From positions 78,640 through 142,639 of the forward strand of contig JAHHIH010000016.1 of assembly GCA_019358835.1 (NCBI GenBank): 64,000 nt of DNA, read 5' to 3'. The DNA is from Tildeniella torsiva UHER 1998/13D. GTDB taxonomy: Bacteria > Cyanobacteriota > Cyanobacteriia > Phormidesmidales > Phormidesmidaceae. Position 1 is the stretch's first letter; the number at the start of each line of letters is the position of its first letter. Positions 37,672-46,511 of the stretch are shown one piece after another. Both the position numbers and the translations under genes were made by a program. The notes under the pieces are model-generated. The model ran no database searches. It saw nothing but the letters and a program-made list of their open reading frames with translations, and was not told the DNA's origin.

Positions 37672-37989
37672 CTAACGCCCGTGGGGAGCCTGACGGCGAC
37701 GATAGGCATCCATATAGACCACATTGGCTCCAGCGCGGTAGTCGCCGTGGCCAGCGAGCAACCCCGAGGCTTTGACCTGCTTGGCCAGCGCCACGGTGAG
37801 GGTTGAGCCCGCCTCTGGCGGCACCCAGAGCTGTTTGAAACTGACGTTAATCTCAGTGCCTGGTGCCCAGCCGTCCTGGCGCACCCAGCAGCGATCGCGA
37901 TCGCACCGCACTACTACAAAATCGGGGACATGGTCATCTTGACCTTTGAGGCGAACCCGTGACCCTGGCCGAATCGTTAAGGAAGCCAT
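37672..37989 (-). CDS. Conserved hypothetical protein, small beta-rich
   Basis: A 105-residue protein. The first 60 residues (SLTIRPGSRVRLKGQDDHVP and RCDRDRCWVRQDGW) look like a small beta-barrel resembling SH3-like or KOW-like folds. The C-terminal VYMDAYRRRQAP is basic. I do not recognise a named family, but the first domain has the feel of a conserved cyanobacterial protein. It lies upstream of the riboswitch on the same strand and is divergent from the aminopeptidase gene. Confidence 0.6.
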   Translation of the reverse strand: MASLTIRPGSRVRLKGQDDHVPDFVVVRCDRDRCWVRQDGWAPGTEINVSFKQLWVPPEAGSTLTVALAKQVKASGLLAGHGDYRAGANVVYMDAYRRRQAPHGR

Positions 37990-38222
37990 AGCGCTGCACC
38001 TGAAATAGGCTAGCCGTTATAGATCCAACATAGTTCATTTGAACTGAATTTTGAACGGGAAATTCACAAAAAAATAATTTATTGGTTTCATTTTAGGGGA
38101 TGTTTCTCCCCTTTGGGGTTAACGGCGGGCAATGGGGGGTTAACGCTAGATTTAGACTGTCTATCCTGCTACCTCTCCAGGGCTGGTGGGCTGTGGCAGA
38201 CTAAAGAGGTCGTCGGCCTTGG

Positions 38223-39560
38223 TTGTCTATGCCCCTTCAGACCAACCCGTTACCGCTGGCTGCGGTGCTGCGGCAGCGCCGCGATCGCTTAGCCGAACTC
38301 TACTCTGGGCCGGTGGTGCTGGAGTCGGGTAGGTCGGTGTCGCGCAACTTTCCGGCCAATACCTATCCCTTTCGGGCCAACAGCCATTTCTTGTATTTTG
38401 CGGGCCTGCCCCTGGCCCACGCCGCCATCCATCTTGAAGGAGGCAAGTTGACGCTATTTATGGATGACACCTCTCCCGAAGCCGCCCTCTGGCACGGGCC
38501 AAGCCCAAGCCGAGATGCGATCGCCGCTGAAATCGGGGCTGACGCCGCCTATCCTTACCAAGATTTAGATGCCAAATGGGCTGAAGCGGCAACCTTGCCC
38601 CTCCAAGCTGCCGCCAATCCAGAGCCGAGCCAATCCCTGATTGAAGCCCTGGTGGCGCTGCGGCTTCACCACGACGACTACGCCCTCGACCAAATTAAAC
38701 GGGCGGCGGCGGTTTCTGTTGCTGCCCACAAAGCCGGTATGGCCGCCACCCCAAAGGCCACTACCGAGGCTCAGGTGCGGGCCGCTATGGAGCAGGTGAT
38801 TATCGGTCAGGGCATGGCCTGCGCCTACAACAGCATCGTCACCGTCCATGGCGAAGTGCTGCACAACGAGCAGTACCACCACGCCCTCAGTCCCGGCGAT
38901 CTATTGCTGACCGACGTGGGGGCCGAAGCGGCGAGCGGGTGGGCCTCCGATATTACCCGCACCTGGCCGGTGTCAGGGCGATTCACCTCTGCCCAGCGGG
39001 ATTTATACGACCTGGTGCTGGCTGCCCACGATGCCTGCATTGCCGCCGCCCGTCCTGGGGTCGAGTACCGAGATCTGCACCTGCTGGCCTGCCGCACGCT
39101 AGCGGCGGGGCTAGTCGATCTAGGCGTCCTGAAGGGAAATCCAGAGACTTTAGTCGAGCGCGATGTGCATGCCCTGTTCTTTCCTCACGGGGTGGGGCAC
39201 CTGCTGGGGCTAGATGTCCACGACATGGAGGATTTAGGGGATGTGGCGGGCTATGCGGCGGGGCGATCGCGCAGCGATCGCTTTGGGCTGAAGTTTCTCC
39301 GTCTCGACCGGCCCCTGGTGGCCAACATGGTGGTCACTATTGAGCCCGGCTTTTACCAGGTGCCCGGCATTTTAGGCCCGGCCCGGCAGTCGGGCCAGTA
39401 CGACGACGCCATCAGCTGGAGCCGCCTGGAGGAATTTCAAGGGGTGCGCGGCATTCGCATCGAAAACGATGTGCAGATTACCGCCACCGGTTGCAGCGTT
39501 TTGACCGACGCCCTACCTACCCATGGTGATGCCGTAGAAGCGCTGGTGAGCGGGCGGTAG
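38223..39560 (+). CDS. Xaa-Pro aminopeptidase, M24B family
   Basis: A 445-residue metallopeptidase that removes N-terminal residues preceding proline. The N-terminal creatinase/AMP_N domain (residues 1-150) shows FPANTYPFRANSHFLYFAG. The pita-bread catalytic domain follows. Dimetal ligands are visible as Asp in LLLTDVGAEA and ASDITRTWPV, His in FFPHGVGHLLGLDVHD, and Glu in VVTIEPGFYQ and IRIENDV. All five expected ligands are present, so the enzyme should be active. Two GGTTAACG direct repeats, 21 bases apart, lie in its upstream region. Confidence 0.93.
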   Translation: MSMPLQTNPLPLAAVLRQRRDRLAELYSGPVVLESGRSVSRNFPANTYPFRANSHFLYFAGLPLAHAAIHLEGGKLTLFMDDTSPEAALWHGPSPSRDAIAAEIGADAAYPYQDLDAKWAEAATLPLQAAANPEPSQSLIEALVALRLHHDDYALDQIKRAAAVSVAAHKAGMAATPKATTEAQVRAAMEQVIIGQGMACAYNSIVTVHGEVLHNEQYHHALSPGDLLLTDVGAEAASGWASDITRTWPVSGRFTSAQRDLYDLVLAAHDACIAAARPGVEYRDLHLLACRTLAAGLVDLGVLKGNPETLVERDVHALFFPHGVGHLLGLDVHDMEDLGDVAGYAAGRSRSDRFGLKFLRLDRPLVANMVVTIEPGFYQVPGILGPARQSGQYDDAISWSRLEEFQGVRGIRIENDVQITATGCSVLTDALPTHGDAVEALVSGR

Positions 39561-39686
39561 AAAACTTTTTTGCCTCCCCTGCAAGCCTCAATTCAAATTT
39601 GAGTTTACAAAGTCTTAGCGTTTGCCAGGCGGTTCACCCTTCTGGGGGCTGATATGATTTCAGTGAGCAGTTTTTAACCGTTTCCT

Positions 39687-40448
39687 ATGGATTCTGTAGA
39701 TCTCGCACCCCAGGCTCAGCCAAACCTACGGGTTGGCCTAGGGCGGGTACTCATCGTCGAAGACGAAGAACTGATTCGAGAAACGGTAGCCCTCGGGCTG
39801 GCCGAAGAGGGGTTTGATATTCTCGTCGCCGAAGATGGTCTGACGGCCCTCGACATGCTGGGGGGCACGTCGGCTTCGAGTCGCACCAGCAGGCCCGAGG
39901 TCAACCTTGTGGTGCTCGACCTCATGCTGCCGGGGATGAACGGGCTCGACCTCTGTCGGTTGCTGCGCCACCAGGGCATCGATGTGCCCATTCTGGTGCT
40001 GAGCGCTAAGGGCACCGAAACCGATCGAGTGGTTGGGCTTGAAATTGGCGCGGACGACTATCTGACTAAGCCCTTTGGCATGCGGGAGCTGGTGGCGCGG
40101 TGTCGAGCGCTGCTGCGGCGGCAGCGGGGCAAAACAAACGCTGAGAAAGACAACGTGCTGCGGTTTGAAGACATCACTCTGCACCCCCAAGAGTGCCGCG
40201 TGTTTCTCAAGGGTGAAGAAGTCAGTCTCTCCCCCAAGGAGTTCCGAATTCTGGAACTGTTCATGAGCCAGCCCCGCCGGGTGTGGTCGCGCGATCAGAT
40301 TATTGACCAGGTTTGGGGACACGACTTTATGGGTGACAACAAAACCGTAGATGTCCACATTCGCTGGATCCGCGAGAAGCTTGAGACAGACCCCAGCCAT
40401 CCCCACTACCTCAAAACCGTGCGGGGCTTTGGCTATCGTTTGGGCTAA
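39687..40448 (+). CDS. OmpR/PhoB-family response regulator
   Basis: A 253-residue regulator with an N-terminal extension of about 18 residues, a receiver domain (residues 19-140; VLIVEDEELIRETVAL, phospho-acceptor Asp in LVVLDLMLPGMNG, and Lys in DDYLTKPFGMREL), and a winged-helix DNA-binding domain with VSLSPKEFRILELFM, VWSRDQIIDQVWG and KTVDVHIRWIREKLE. It could be related to cyanobacterial SphR or other OmpR members, but I cannot assign it. No sensor kinase gene is adjacent, so the cognate partner may be elsewhere. Confidence 0.93.
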   Translation: MDSVDLAPQAQPNLRVGLGRVLIVEDEELIRETVALGLAEEGFDILVAEDGLTALDMLGGTSASSRTSRPEVNLVVLDLMLPGMNGLDLCRLLRHQGIDVPILVLSAKGTETDRVVGLEIGADDYLTKPFGMRELVARCRALLRRQRGKTNAEKDNVLRFEDITLHPQECRVFLKGEEVSLSPKEFRILELFMSQPRRVWSRDQIIDQVWGHDFMGDNKTVDVHIRWIREKLETDPSHPHYLKTVRGFGYRLG

Positions 40449-40661
40449 AGCCCTTAGAACACGCCGATCTGGGGGGTTGTTAACAAAGGCGGAGTGTCTG
40501 CTTCACAGTACTTTAACTTCAGCAACAAATAAACCGAGTCCTTAATTTCTCGTTTAGGCTTAGGGGGTAGGGGTTCAAAATCGGCTGCGTGCCTAGGTCT
40601 AGGTCATGGCCACAGGCCGTGGAGGTTTACCCGCAAACAGCCTTAGATCTGGTAGAACGCT

Positions 40662-41348
40662 ATGCCGCTCACCATCTTAATTGCGGAAGACGACGAGGGG
40701 ACTCGTCTTTCGCTGTGCGACTACCTTGAGCTCGAGGGCTACTCTGTGCTGATGGCCAGCCATGGTGAAATGGCGCTGCGTCAGGTGTTTAGCCATCAGC
40801 CTCAGCTCATTATTACTGACATTGGCATGCCTGGCCTCGACGGCTTTAGCCTGGTGCAAAAGGTGCGGCAGCACCCCGCCTTCCGGCTGCTGCCGGTGAT
40901 TTTTCTCACGGCCCACAATCAAACCCAAGATCGCATTCGGGGCTATCAGCTGGGCTGCGACCTGTATTTGCCCAAACCCTTTGAGCTGCGGGAGTTGGGG
41001 GCGATCGTGCGAAATTTGCTGGAGCGATCGCAGCTGATTCAGTCGGCTTGGATTCAGCAGGTGGCCCTTAGCACTGCCCAGCAGCGAGCGATGCAGTCCA
41101 GCGAAGTCAGCGAGGAGATTACTCCTTGGGTCCCTGACCCCTGCGATCTAGTGGCTGACTTCACCGCCCGCGAGCAGGATGTGCTCACGCTGCTGTCGGA
41201 TGGGCTGTCGAATGCTCAAATTGGCGATCGCCTGTTTTTAAGCCCCCGCACCGTCGAGAAGTATGTCAGCAGCCTGCTGCGCAAAACTGAGACCAGCAAC
41301 CGTTCAGAGCTGTTACGGTTTGCCATTAGTCACCACCTGGTGCCCTAG
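40662..41348 (+). CDS. NarL/LuxR-family response regulator, Ycf29-like
   Basis: A 228-residue regulator with a receiver domain (ILIAEDDEGTRLSL; phospho-Asp in LIITDIGMPGLDGFSL; Lys in YLPKPFELRELG) and a C-terminal LuxR helix-turn-helix (LTLLSDGLSNAQIGDRLFLSPRTVEKYVSSLL). The linker and length match Ycf29, a regulator found in cyanobacteria and red-algal plastids. It follows the OmpR-type regulator gene by 213 bases on the same strand but probably is transcribed separately. Target genes are unknown. Confidence 0.88.
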   Translation: MPLTILIAEDDEGTRLSLCDYLELEGYSVLMASHGEMALRQVFSHQPQLIITDIGMPGLDGFSLVQKVRQHPAFRLLPVIFLTAHNQTQDRIRGYQLGCDLYLPKPFELRELGAIVRNLLERSQLIQSAWIQQVALSTAQQRAMQSSEVSEEITPWVPDPCDLVADFTAREQDVLTLLSDGLSNAQIGDRLFLSPRTVEKYVSSLLRKTETSNRSELLRFAISHHLVP

Positions 41349-41438
41349 ACTTCAATCCTTCCGGAGGCGCTGGGCTTGGTTTTGATTAGGGAAAATAGCC
41401 TGCTAACGGGCTCAGGCCGCTCGACTCAGTGAATCACC

Positions 41439-42140
41439 ATGGCGCGATTATGGATGACAGTAATTTTAGGGCTGGCCCTGGTAACGCTAACCGCCTGCCA
41501 ACCCCCGAATGTTCAGCGGCCTGAATCTCAGCCCTCGGATACGCCGACCCCTGAACCAACCGCCTCCCCGGCACCCAATACACCTGGTGAAGATGCCGAT
41601 GGGTTGGTCATCCCCGGCCAGCGGGTGGGGCCGGTTACCGCTCAAACGAGCCGCGCCGATTTAGCCGATTTCTATGGTGAGGCTGCCCTAGACGATCGCC
41701 CCATTTTTCTGGGAGAAGGCACCACAGAGTTGGGCACCGTCGTCAACGCCGACTCTGACCAGCAGTTTGCAGTGGTCTGGGACGATGCCGCCCAAACTCG
41801 GCCTCGGCTGATCAAAGACTTCGGCCCGGCCTGGCAGATCCCCGAGGGCCTTGGGGTGGGCGCACCCTATGCGGCGGTCGAAGCGGCCCTCGGCAACTTT
41901 GAACTCTACGGCTTTGCCTGGGACTATGGCGGCACCATTGTGCTTGAGGGCACTGGGCTCGCCCAGTACGACGACCTTTTATGGCTACGCCTAGCCCCTT
42001 CAGATGAGGCTGTGGCCGCCCATCTTAACGCCTACCAGGCGGTCATGGGCGACGGACTGTTTGCCAGCACTAACCCCAACTTAGCGGTGCTCGATCTGTC
42101 GGTGTATGAAATGGTAGTAGCCATCGAACTAGCGCCCTAG
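41439..42140 (+). CDS. Putative lipoprotein of unknown function
   Basis: A 233-residue secreted protein with a lipoprotein signal peptide: a hydrophobic core (WMTVILGLALVTLTAC) ending in the lipobox LTAC, whose cysteine at residue 20 would be lipidated. A proline/serine/threonine-rich linker (residues 21-50) leads to a compact beta-rich domain with VIPGQRVGPVTAQTSRADL and GLGVGAPYAAVEAALG, a pattern resembling periplasmic SmpA/BamE-like or metal-binding folds. No exact family recognised. Its stop codon overlaps that of the convergent amidase gene. Confidence 0.7.
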   Translation: MARLWMTVILGLALVTLTACQPPNVQRPESQPSDTPTPEPTASPAPNTPGEDADGLVIPGQRVGPVTAQTSRADLADFYGEAALDDRPIFLGEGTTELGTVVNADSDQQFAVVWDDAAQTRPRLIKDFGPAWQIPEGLGVGAPYAAVEAALGNFELYGFAWDYGGTIVLEGTGLAQYDDLLWLRLAPSDEAVAAHLNAYQAVMGDGLFASTNPNLAVLDLSVYEMVVAIELAP

Positions 42141-42946
42141 CCCGCCAGACTGCTGCGAGTCGGGTAGCGGCGCAGTTGGCCAAAGAAGCTGGAGGAATTG
42201 AAGCTGCGTGGATCCATGCGGTTGCCGGAGCGATCGACCGCCTGGTGGGTAGTAATGCGGTTGTCGGGAATTGTGGTCTGGGCCAGCAGCCACGCCAGGG
42301 AATTGTACTGGGCCTGGGTATAGCCGCTGTGGCTGCGACGGTTGTTGAAGCCATCGCCGGGGGTCTCTAGGGAGACATGGTAGGCAAAATTGTTGACCGA
42401 CGGGGGAAACGCAGCATTGGTGCGCACGGTCTCTGGCCCATTGGGGCCGTTAAATACCGAGTTACCAGCCCCAAAGGCCCGTTTTTCGGGGGGGACGATG
42501 TAGTACACCGTGCCATCGCGGCCAATTAAGGCGTGGTAGCTGACCTGGTCTTGATCGCGGGGGTGCCGCGTGCGGAATAGATTGAGGGCACTCTGGGCCG
42601 AGCCCACGGTTTCGTGTAGTACGGCAATGAAGTCGTTGCGCACCGCCTGGCCATTGACGTCGGTGAGAAAGCGATCGCCGTAGTTGGTTGGGTCGGCTAG
42701 GGCGGTCACCTGGCGTGGTGGGGTCGCCTGGGCCAGCTCTAGCTCGGGGGCGGCAAAATCTGTTGGGCCGGGCTGGTCGGCTTTAAGCGGCTGTAGCGCT
42801 GTCGCCGCCGTCGTTTGCATGGGTGGCAGCCCCCTGACGGTGAGCACGGGTTCTAGGGGGCCTGCCGCACGGGCCGAACCGAGACCCAGGCTCAGCATCG
42901 CCACTAGCACCCCCCCTAACCCGATCCAAATCCAGCGACGAACCAC
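42137..42946 (-). CDS. N-acetylmuramoyl-L-alanine amidase (Amidase_2/PGRP type)
   Basis: A 269-residue exported peptidoglycan amidase. Residues 1-28 form a signal peptide with the cleavage region GSARAAG. A linker follows (residues about 30-80). The catalytic domain starts near 95 with FIAVLHETVGSAQSALNLF, the zinc His, then QVSYHALIGRDGTVYYIVPP, AFGAGNSVFNGPNG, HVSLETPGDG, and the second metal region RITTHQAVDRSGNRMDP. It likely cleaves the amide bond between muramic acid and the peptide during wall remodelling. Convergent with the lipoprotein gene, sharing the CTAG stop overlap. Confidence 0.87.
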   Translation of the reverse strand: MVRRWIWIGLGGVLVAMLSLGLGSARAAGPLEPVLTVRGLPPMQTTAATALQPLKADQPGPTDFAAPELELAQATPPRQVTALADPTNYGDRFLTDVNGQAVRNDFIAVLHETVGSAQSALNLFRTRHPRDQDQVSYHALIGRDGTVYYIVPPEKRAFGAGNSVFNGPNGPETVRTNAAFPPSVNNFAYHVSLETPGDGFNNRRSHSGYTQAQYNSLAWLLAQTTIPDNRITTHQAVDRSGNRMDPRSFNSSSFFGQLRRYPTRSSLAG

Positions 42947-43169
42947 GGCAACCTCCCCAGGTGCATTGTCAAGCTATAGCCATCCATAGAACCGTTAGCG
43001 TATGGCGTATTCCCCCTGGAACGAGGGTTACAGGCCATGGCGCTGTCCCAGTTCTCACCAGTGGCGGGGCCAGCGTCCTCATTGCAACGGCTATCGATAC
43101 ATTTTGTAGCGCGAAATGAGCTGAATGAACGCTCATTCTGCGACGAACCCCGTAAACTACTCTGAAAAG

Positions 43170-43616
43170 TTAAGAGGCCCAGCGATCGAGGGCCCGTTGC
43201 CCTCCCCAGCGGGCCACAATTTCGTCGTCGTAGCTGTCGGCAATACGAATGACGGTTGCAACCGAGTGGTTTAGATCGAGGCGATCGCAGGTTTCACCCA
43301 CCAGACTGTGCTCAAACACAATGTCATCTTCAGCGTCGTAGGCAAAGCGGCCAAAGTAGATGCCGTTGTTTTCCCGCAGCAGGTAGTAGCTAAGTTCGGG
43401 GGTGAGGTCGATCGCCGTCACCACGTAGGCCCGCGTTGTAATCAGGGTTTCATCGGCATGCCAGGGCACCACCCGAGTCGAGGCCACCGCCGACCCCAAA
43501 TTTACGATAAAGAGGGGTTCATCCTCAAATACCACCAGCGCTTCGCCAAACAGTTCATGCATCCAGGGCAAAATTCGATGGTAAACCGCCTCTTGTCCAG
43601 GGGTCTTAAACTCCAT
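43170..43616 (-). CDS. YbjN/CesT-like chaperone-fold protein
   Basis: A 148-residue acidic protein with an alpha/beta fold resembling YbjN and type III secretion chaperones: MEFKTPGQEAVYHRILPW at the start, AVVASTRVVPWHADETLIT-like beta strands in the middle, ELSYYLLRENNGIYFGRFAY, and HSVATVIRIADSYDDEIVARWGG at the end. The family assignment rests on pattern only. In cyanobacteria such proteins are common and of unknown function. The ATG at 43616 is chosen over an upstream start 14 codons earlier. Confidence 0.65.
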   Translation of the reverse strand: MEFKTPGQEAVYHRILPWMHELFGEALVVFEDEPLFIVNLGSAVASTRVVPWHADETLITTRAYVVTAIDLTPELSYYLLRENNGIYFGRFAYDAEDDIVFEHSLVGETCDRLDLNHSVATVIRIADSYDDEIVARWGGQRALDRWAS

Positions 43617-44000
43617 ACAACCCTCGTAGAGGTACAAACAGAAAAGCCTTAGCCGCAAACTAAAGCCTTAACAGATTAGCCCTAGAACGGACTTAAGTAA
43701 AAGCGGTAGCCCATTGTCTTATGCTTGCTTCAACGTCAGCTTGGGCAGAGAGCAAATTGGCTAGTCAGCGTCCTTGGCGGTGGGTGAAATATTGGCAATT
43801 TCGACGGTTTAGGCAGGTCGCCTCGGACGGCGGCAGGCTTTCCTAGAGCCTGCATTCAGGCCGTTCTAGATCCCAAAGGGCGATCGCAGTTGAGAACACC
43901 CCAGCTCCAGTATCTAAGCCGCCGGGGTTAAGCGCGACCCTTACGGTAGTCTTTGGATAGGTCTCCCTGTCCCTTCATGAGGCATCCCTCATTCTTCCCT
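43617..44000. other. Divergent promoter region
   Basis: 384 bases between divergent genes. It contains a hairpin GCAGGC (43833-43838) with GCCTGC (43848-43853) and one HIP1 near 43880. I see no coding frame and no confident promoter boxes. Confidence 0.5.
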
Positions 44001-44828
44001 ATGGCCTGCATTATCTTCACCGACCTCGACGGCACCCTGCTCAATGGCGAAACCTACGCCTACCAGGCGGCTTTGCCTACCCTGGCTAAGCTCACCGAAC
44101 AGGATATTCCGGTAGTGCCAGTCACCAGCAAAACCCGCCAGGAGGTAGCCCAGCTCCGTCAGGATGTTGGCCTGCGCGACCCCTTTGTGGTGGAAAACGG
44201 CAGTGCGATCTACATTCCTATCGACCAGGTGCGCTTCGCTCTGCCGCCGGGGGACGATATAGACGGCTACCGAGTTCTGCAACTGGGCTGCAACTACGTC
44301 ACCGCTCGCGCCGGGCTGAAGGCGATCGCCCAAGATCTGGGCCGCCCCCTCAAGGGCTTTGGCGACTGGAGCGTCGATCAGGTCGTACAGCTCACTGGTC
44401 TGTCTCCCCAAGAGGCCAAGCAGGCCAAAGCCCGAGAGTTTACCGAACCCTTTATGACCCCCAAAAATGTGCCCGCCGATCAGCTGCGCGAGGCCGTAGA
44501 AGCCATGGGGTTTCGGGTGGTAATTGGCGATCGCTTCTCCCACCTAATTGGGGCCGGGGCGGGCAAGGGCCGCGCGGTTCATCAACTGGTGCAGCTCTAC
44601 CAGATCAGCAATTCTGAGGCCCCCACCATCACCACCATCGGGTTAGGCAACAGCCCCAACGACCTCGATATGCTAGACAACGTCGATTACCCCATTGTGC
44701 TGCCCGGTGTCCACGGCCCCCATCCCCAACTGGCCGACCGCGGTTGGCCGGTTGCTCCGGCGGCGGCACCCGAGGGGTGGGCGCAGGCCGTAGAGGCGGC
44801 TCTAGTCAAAGTTATTCCGCCAAGATAG
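44001..44828 (+). CDS. HAD-IIB phosphatase, mannosyl/glucosyl-3-phosphoglycerate phosphatase-like
   Basis: A 275-residue HAD hydrolase of the mannosyl-3-phosphoglycerate phosphatase (YedP/MpgP) group. It shows the nucleophile motif FTDLDGTLLNGETY, the VTSKTRQEVAQLRQ segment with the conserved Thr and Lys, FVVENGSAIYIP, and the metal motif GLGNSPNDLDML. By family it could make glucosylglycerate or mannosylglycerate, compatible solutes. The ATG at 44001 is preferred to an upstream one. The gene is followed 186 bases later by a glycosyltransferase that might supply its substrate; this is inference, because that enzyme looks like a polysaccharide GT2. Confidence 0.87.
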   Translation: MACIIFTDLDGTLLNGETYAYQAALPTLAKLTEQDIPVVPVTSKTRQEVAQLRQDVGLRDPFVVENGSAIYIPIDQVRFALPPGDDIDGYRVLQLGCNYVTARAGLKAIAQDLGRPLKGFGDWSVDQVVQLTGLSPQEAKQAKAREFTEPFMTPKNVPADQLREAVEAMGFRVVIGDRFSHLIGAGAGKGRAVHQLVQLYQISNSEAPTITTIGLGNSPNDLDMLDNVDYPIVLPGVHGPHPQLADRGWPVAPAAAPEGWAQAVEAALVKVIPPR

Positions 44829-45014
44829 GTCATAACTACTCAGACTACATAGGTTTTTGAAGCTCCTGTAAACCTGATAGCGACGATGTTCATAGCCCGA
44901 TCAGGTTTCGATAGGGTACCTAAACACGCGTTAACGCTAGTTTCGAGCGACAGCCCGGCCTAGCAATCTGGGCAACCTAGAACAACCACTAAGTCAGAAC
45001 ACAGTTGGGTAGAT

Positions 45015-46217
45015 ATGAACGCAAGTCTAGGCAGCCTGATCACGATATTGCTGTCGGTTTTTCCGCTGCTGCTGCTGACCACCTCAGCTTTTTTAGCCCT
45101 TGAATGCCTAGTAGCCCTAGGGGGCAGCAAAGCCTCCTTTGCCCCTGCTTCTCTACCGGACGATCTCTCCCTGGCGGTGCTGGTGCCCGCCCACAACGAA
45201 GCCGAGGGGATTGCCACCACTCTGGCCACGATTCTGCCGCAGCTGCGCCCTAGCGATCGCCTGGTGGTGATCGCTGACAACTGCACCGACACCACTGCCG
45301 CCGCCGCCCGGCAAGCCGGAGCCACCGTGATTGAGCGCCACAACCTCACCCAGCGTGGCAAGGGCTATGCCCTTGATTTTGGCCTGCGCCATCTCATGGC
45401 TGACCCGCCCGACGTGGTGGTTTTTATCGACGCCGACTGTGACCTACAGCCCAACAGCCTAGCCGCCCTGGCCCTCCAGGCTCAGCATAGCCAGAGCCCA
45501 GCCCAAGCCATTTATTTGATGGAAAAGCCCCCCAGCCCTGGGCTAAAGGACGGCATTTCAGCCTTCGCCTTCAAAGTGAAAAATTGGGTGCGTCCCCTCG
45601 GGCTACATCGTCTGGGGCAGCCCTGCCTGCTGACCGGCACTGGCATTGCCCTCCCCTGGGCCGCTGCTACCGCCGTCACGATCGCCAGCGGTCACATCGT
45701 CGAAGACATGAAGCTGGGCCTCGATTTAGCTCTGGTAGGCTACGCGCCCCGGTTTTGCAAAAGTGCTTGGGTCACCAGCCGACTCCCCAGCGGCAGTCAG
45801 GCTGCCACCACCCAGCGCACCCGTTGGGAGCATGGGCATCTCCAGATGTTGAGCGAGTACGTGCCCAGGCTGCTGGGTCAGGCTCTGCGGCAGGGTCGTC
45901 TTGACCTACTCGTGCTGGCCCTAGAGCTAGCGGTGCTGCCAATTTCGCTGCAAGTTATGGTAGTTTTGGCGATCGCAGCCCTTTCCCTAGGTATTGCCCT
46001 GTCCGGGGTCAGCTGGCTGCCCGCCTGCCTAGCCCTAGGAGCGGTGCTAGCTCTGATCTTTGGCGTCACCTTAGCCTGGATTGGCTACGGGCGCAGCGAT
46101 CTTTCCCTCACCGATCTGCTGACGATTCCCATCTATATACTCAACAAAATTCCTCTGTACTTCAAGTTTTTAGTCAATCCTGAGAAAAGCTGGGTGCGCA
46201 CCGAGCGCGATGGGTGA
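45015..46217 (+). CDS. Glycosyltransferase family 2, membrane-anchored
   Basis: A 400-residue processive-type GT2 enzyme. There is an N-terminal membrane helix (residues about 7-37), a GT-A catalytic domain with AVLVPAHNEAEGI, DNCTDTT, the DXD-type VFIDADCDL, the HIVEDMKLGL acid motif and the TQRTRWEHGHL (QxxRW) acceptor motif, then three C-terminal membrane helices (residues about 295-370). This architecture fits cellulose-synthase-like or hyaluronan-like sugar transfer into an exported polysaccharide or glycolipid. The exact product is unknown. Confidence 0.88.
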   Translation: MNASLGSLITILLSVFPLLLLTTSAFLALECLVALGGSKASFAPASLPDDLSLAVLVPAHNEAEGIATTLATILPQLRPSDRLVVIADNCTDTTAAAARQAGATVIERHNLTQRGKGYALDFGLRHLMADPPDVVVFIDADCDLQPNSLAALALQAQHSQSPAQAIYLMEKPPSPGLKDGISAFAFKVKNWVRPLGLHRLGQPCLLTGTGIALPWAAATAVTIASGHIVEDMKLGLDLALVGYAPRFCKSAWVTSRLPSGSQAATTQRTRWEHGHLQMLSEYVPRLLGQALRQGRLDLLVLALELAVLPISLQVMVVLAIAALSLGIALSGVSWLPACLALGAVLALIFGVTLAWIGYGRSDLSLTDLLTIPIYILNKIPLYFKFLVNPEKSWVRTERDG

Positions 46218-46511
46218 TTCCAAACTATAGCGTTGGCCACTGCAACTCGGACACAGGTCACTACCCTGGGCAAAAACTGGGGCAGCGCACTGGCGCATAG
46301 CCATCGCTCCAAGGGATTGTGCAGAATGTCTTAAGCGATCTGGCGACGACTATAGCTTTACGTTTGGTAACGACTTTCCCAGGTCTCCTCATAAAAGTGC
46401 CGAAAAATAGCGCTCCATTTCAAAGCAATGGTGAGGGAGGTCGCAGTGTTGATGTGCCCTGGGTACCCTACAGGTAATCTTGAGGGGTGTCACCCCCCAC
46501 AGCCCCACCCC

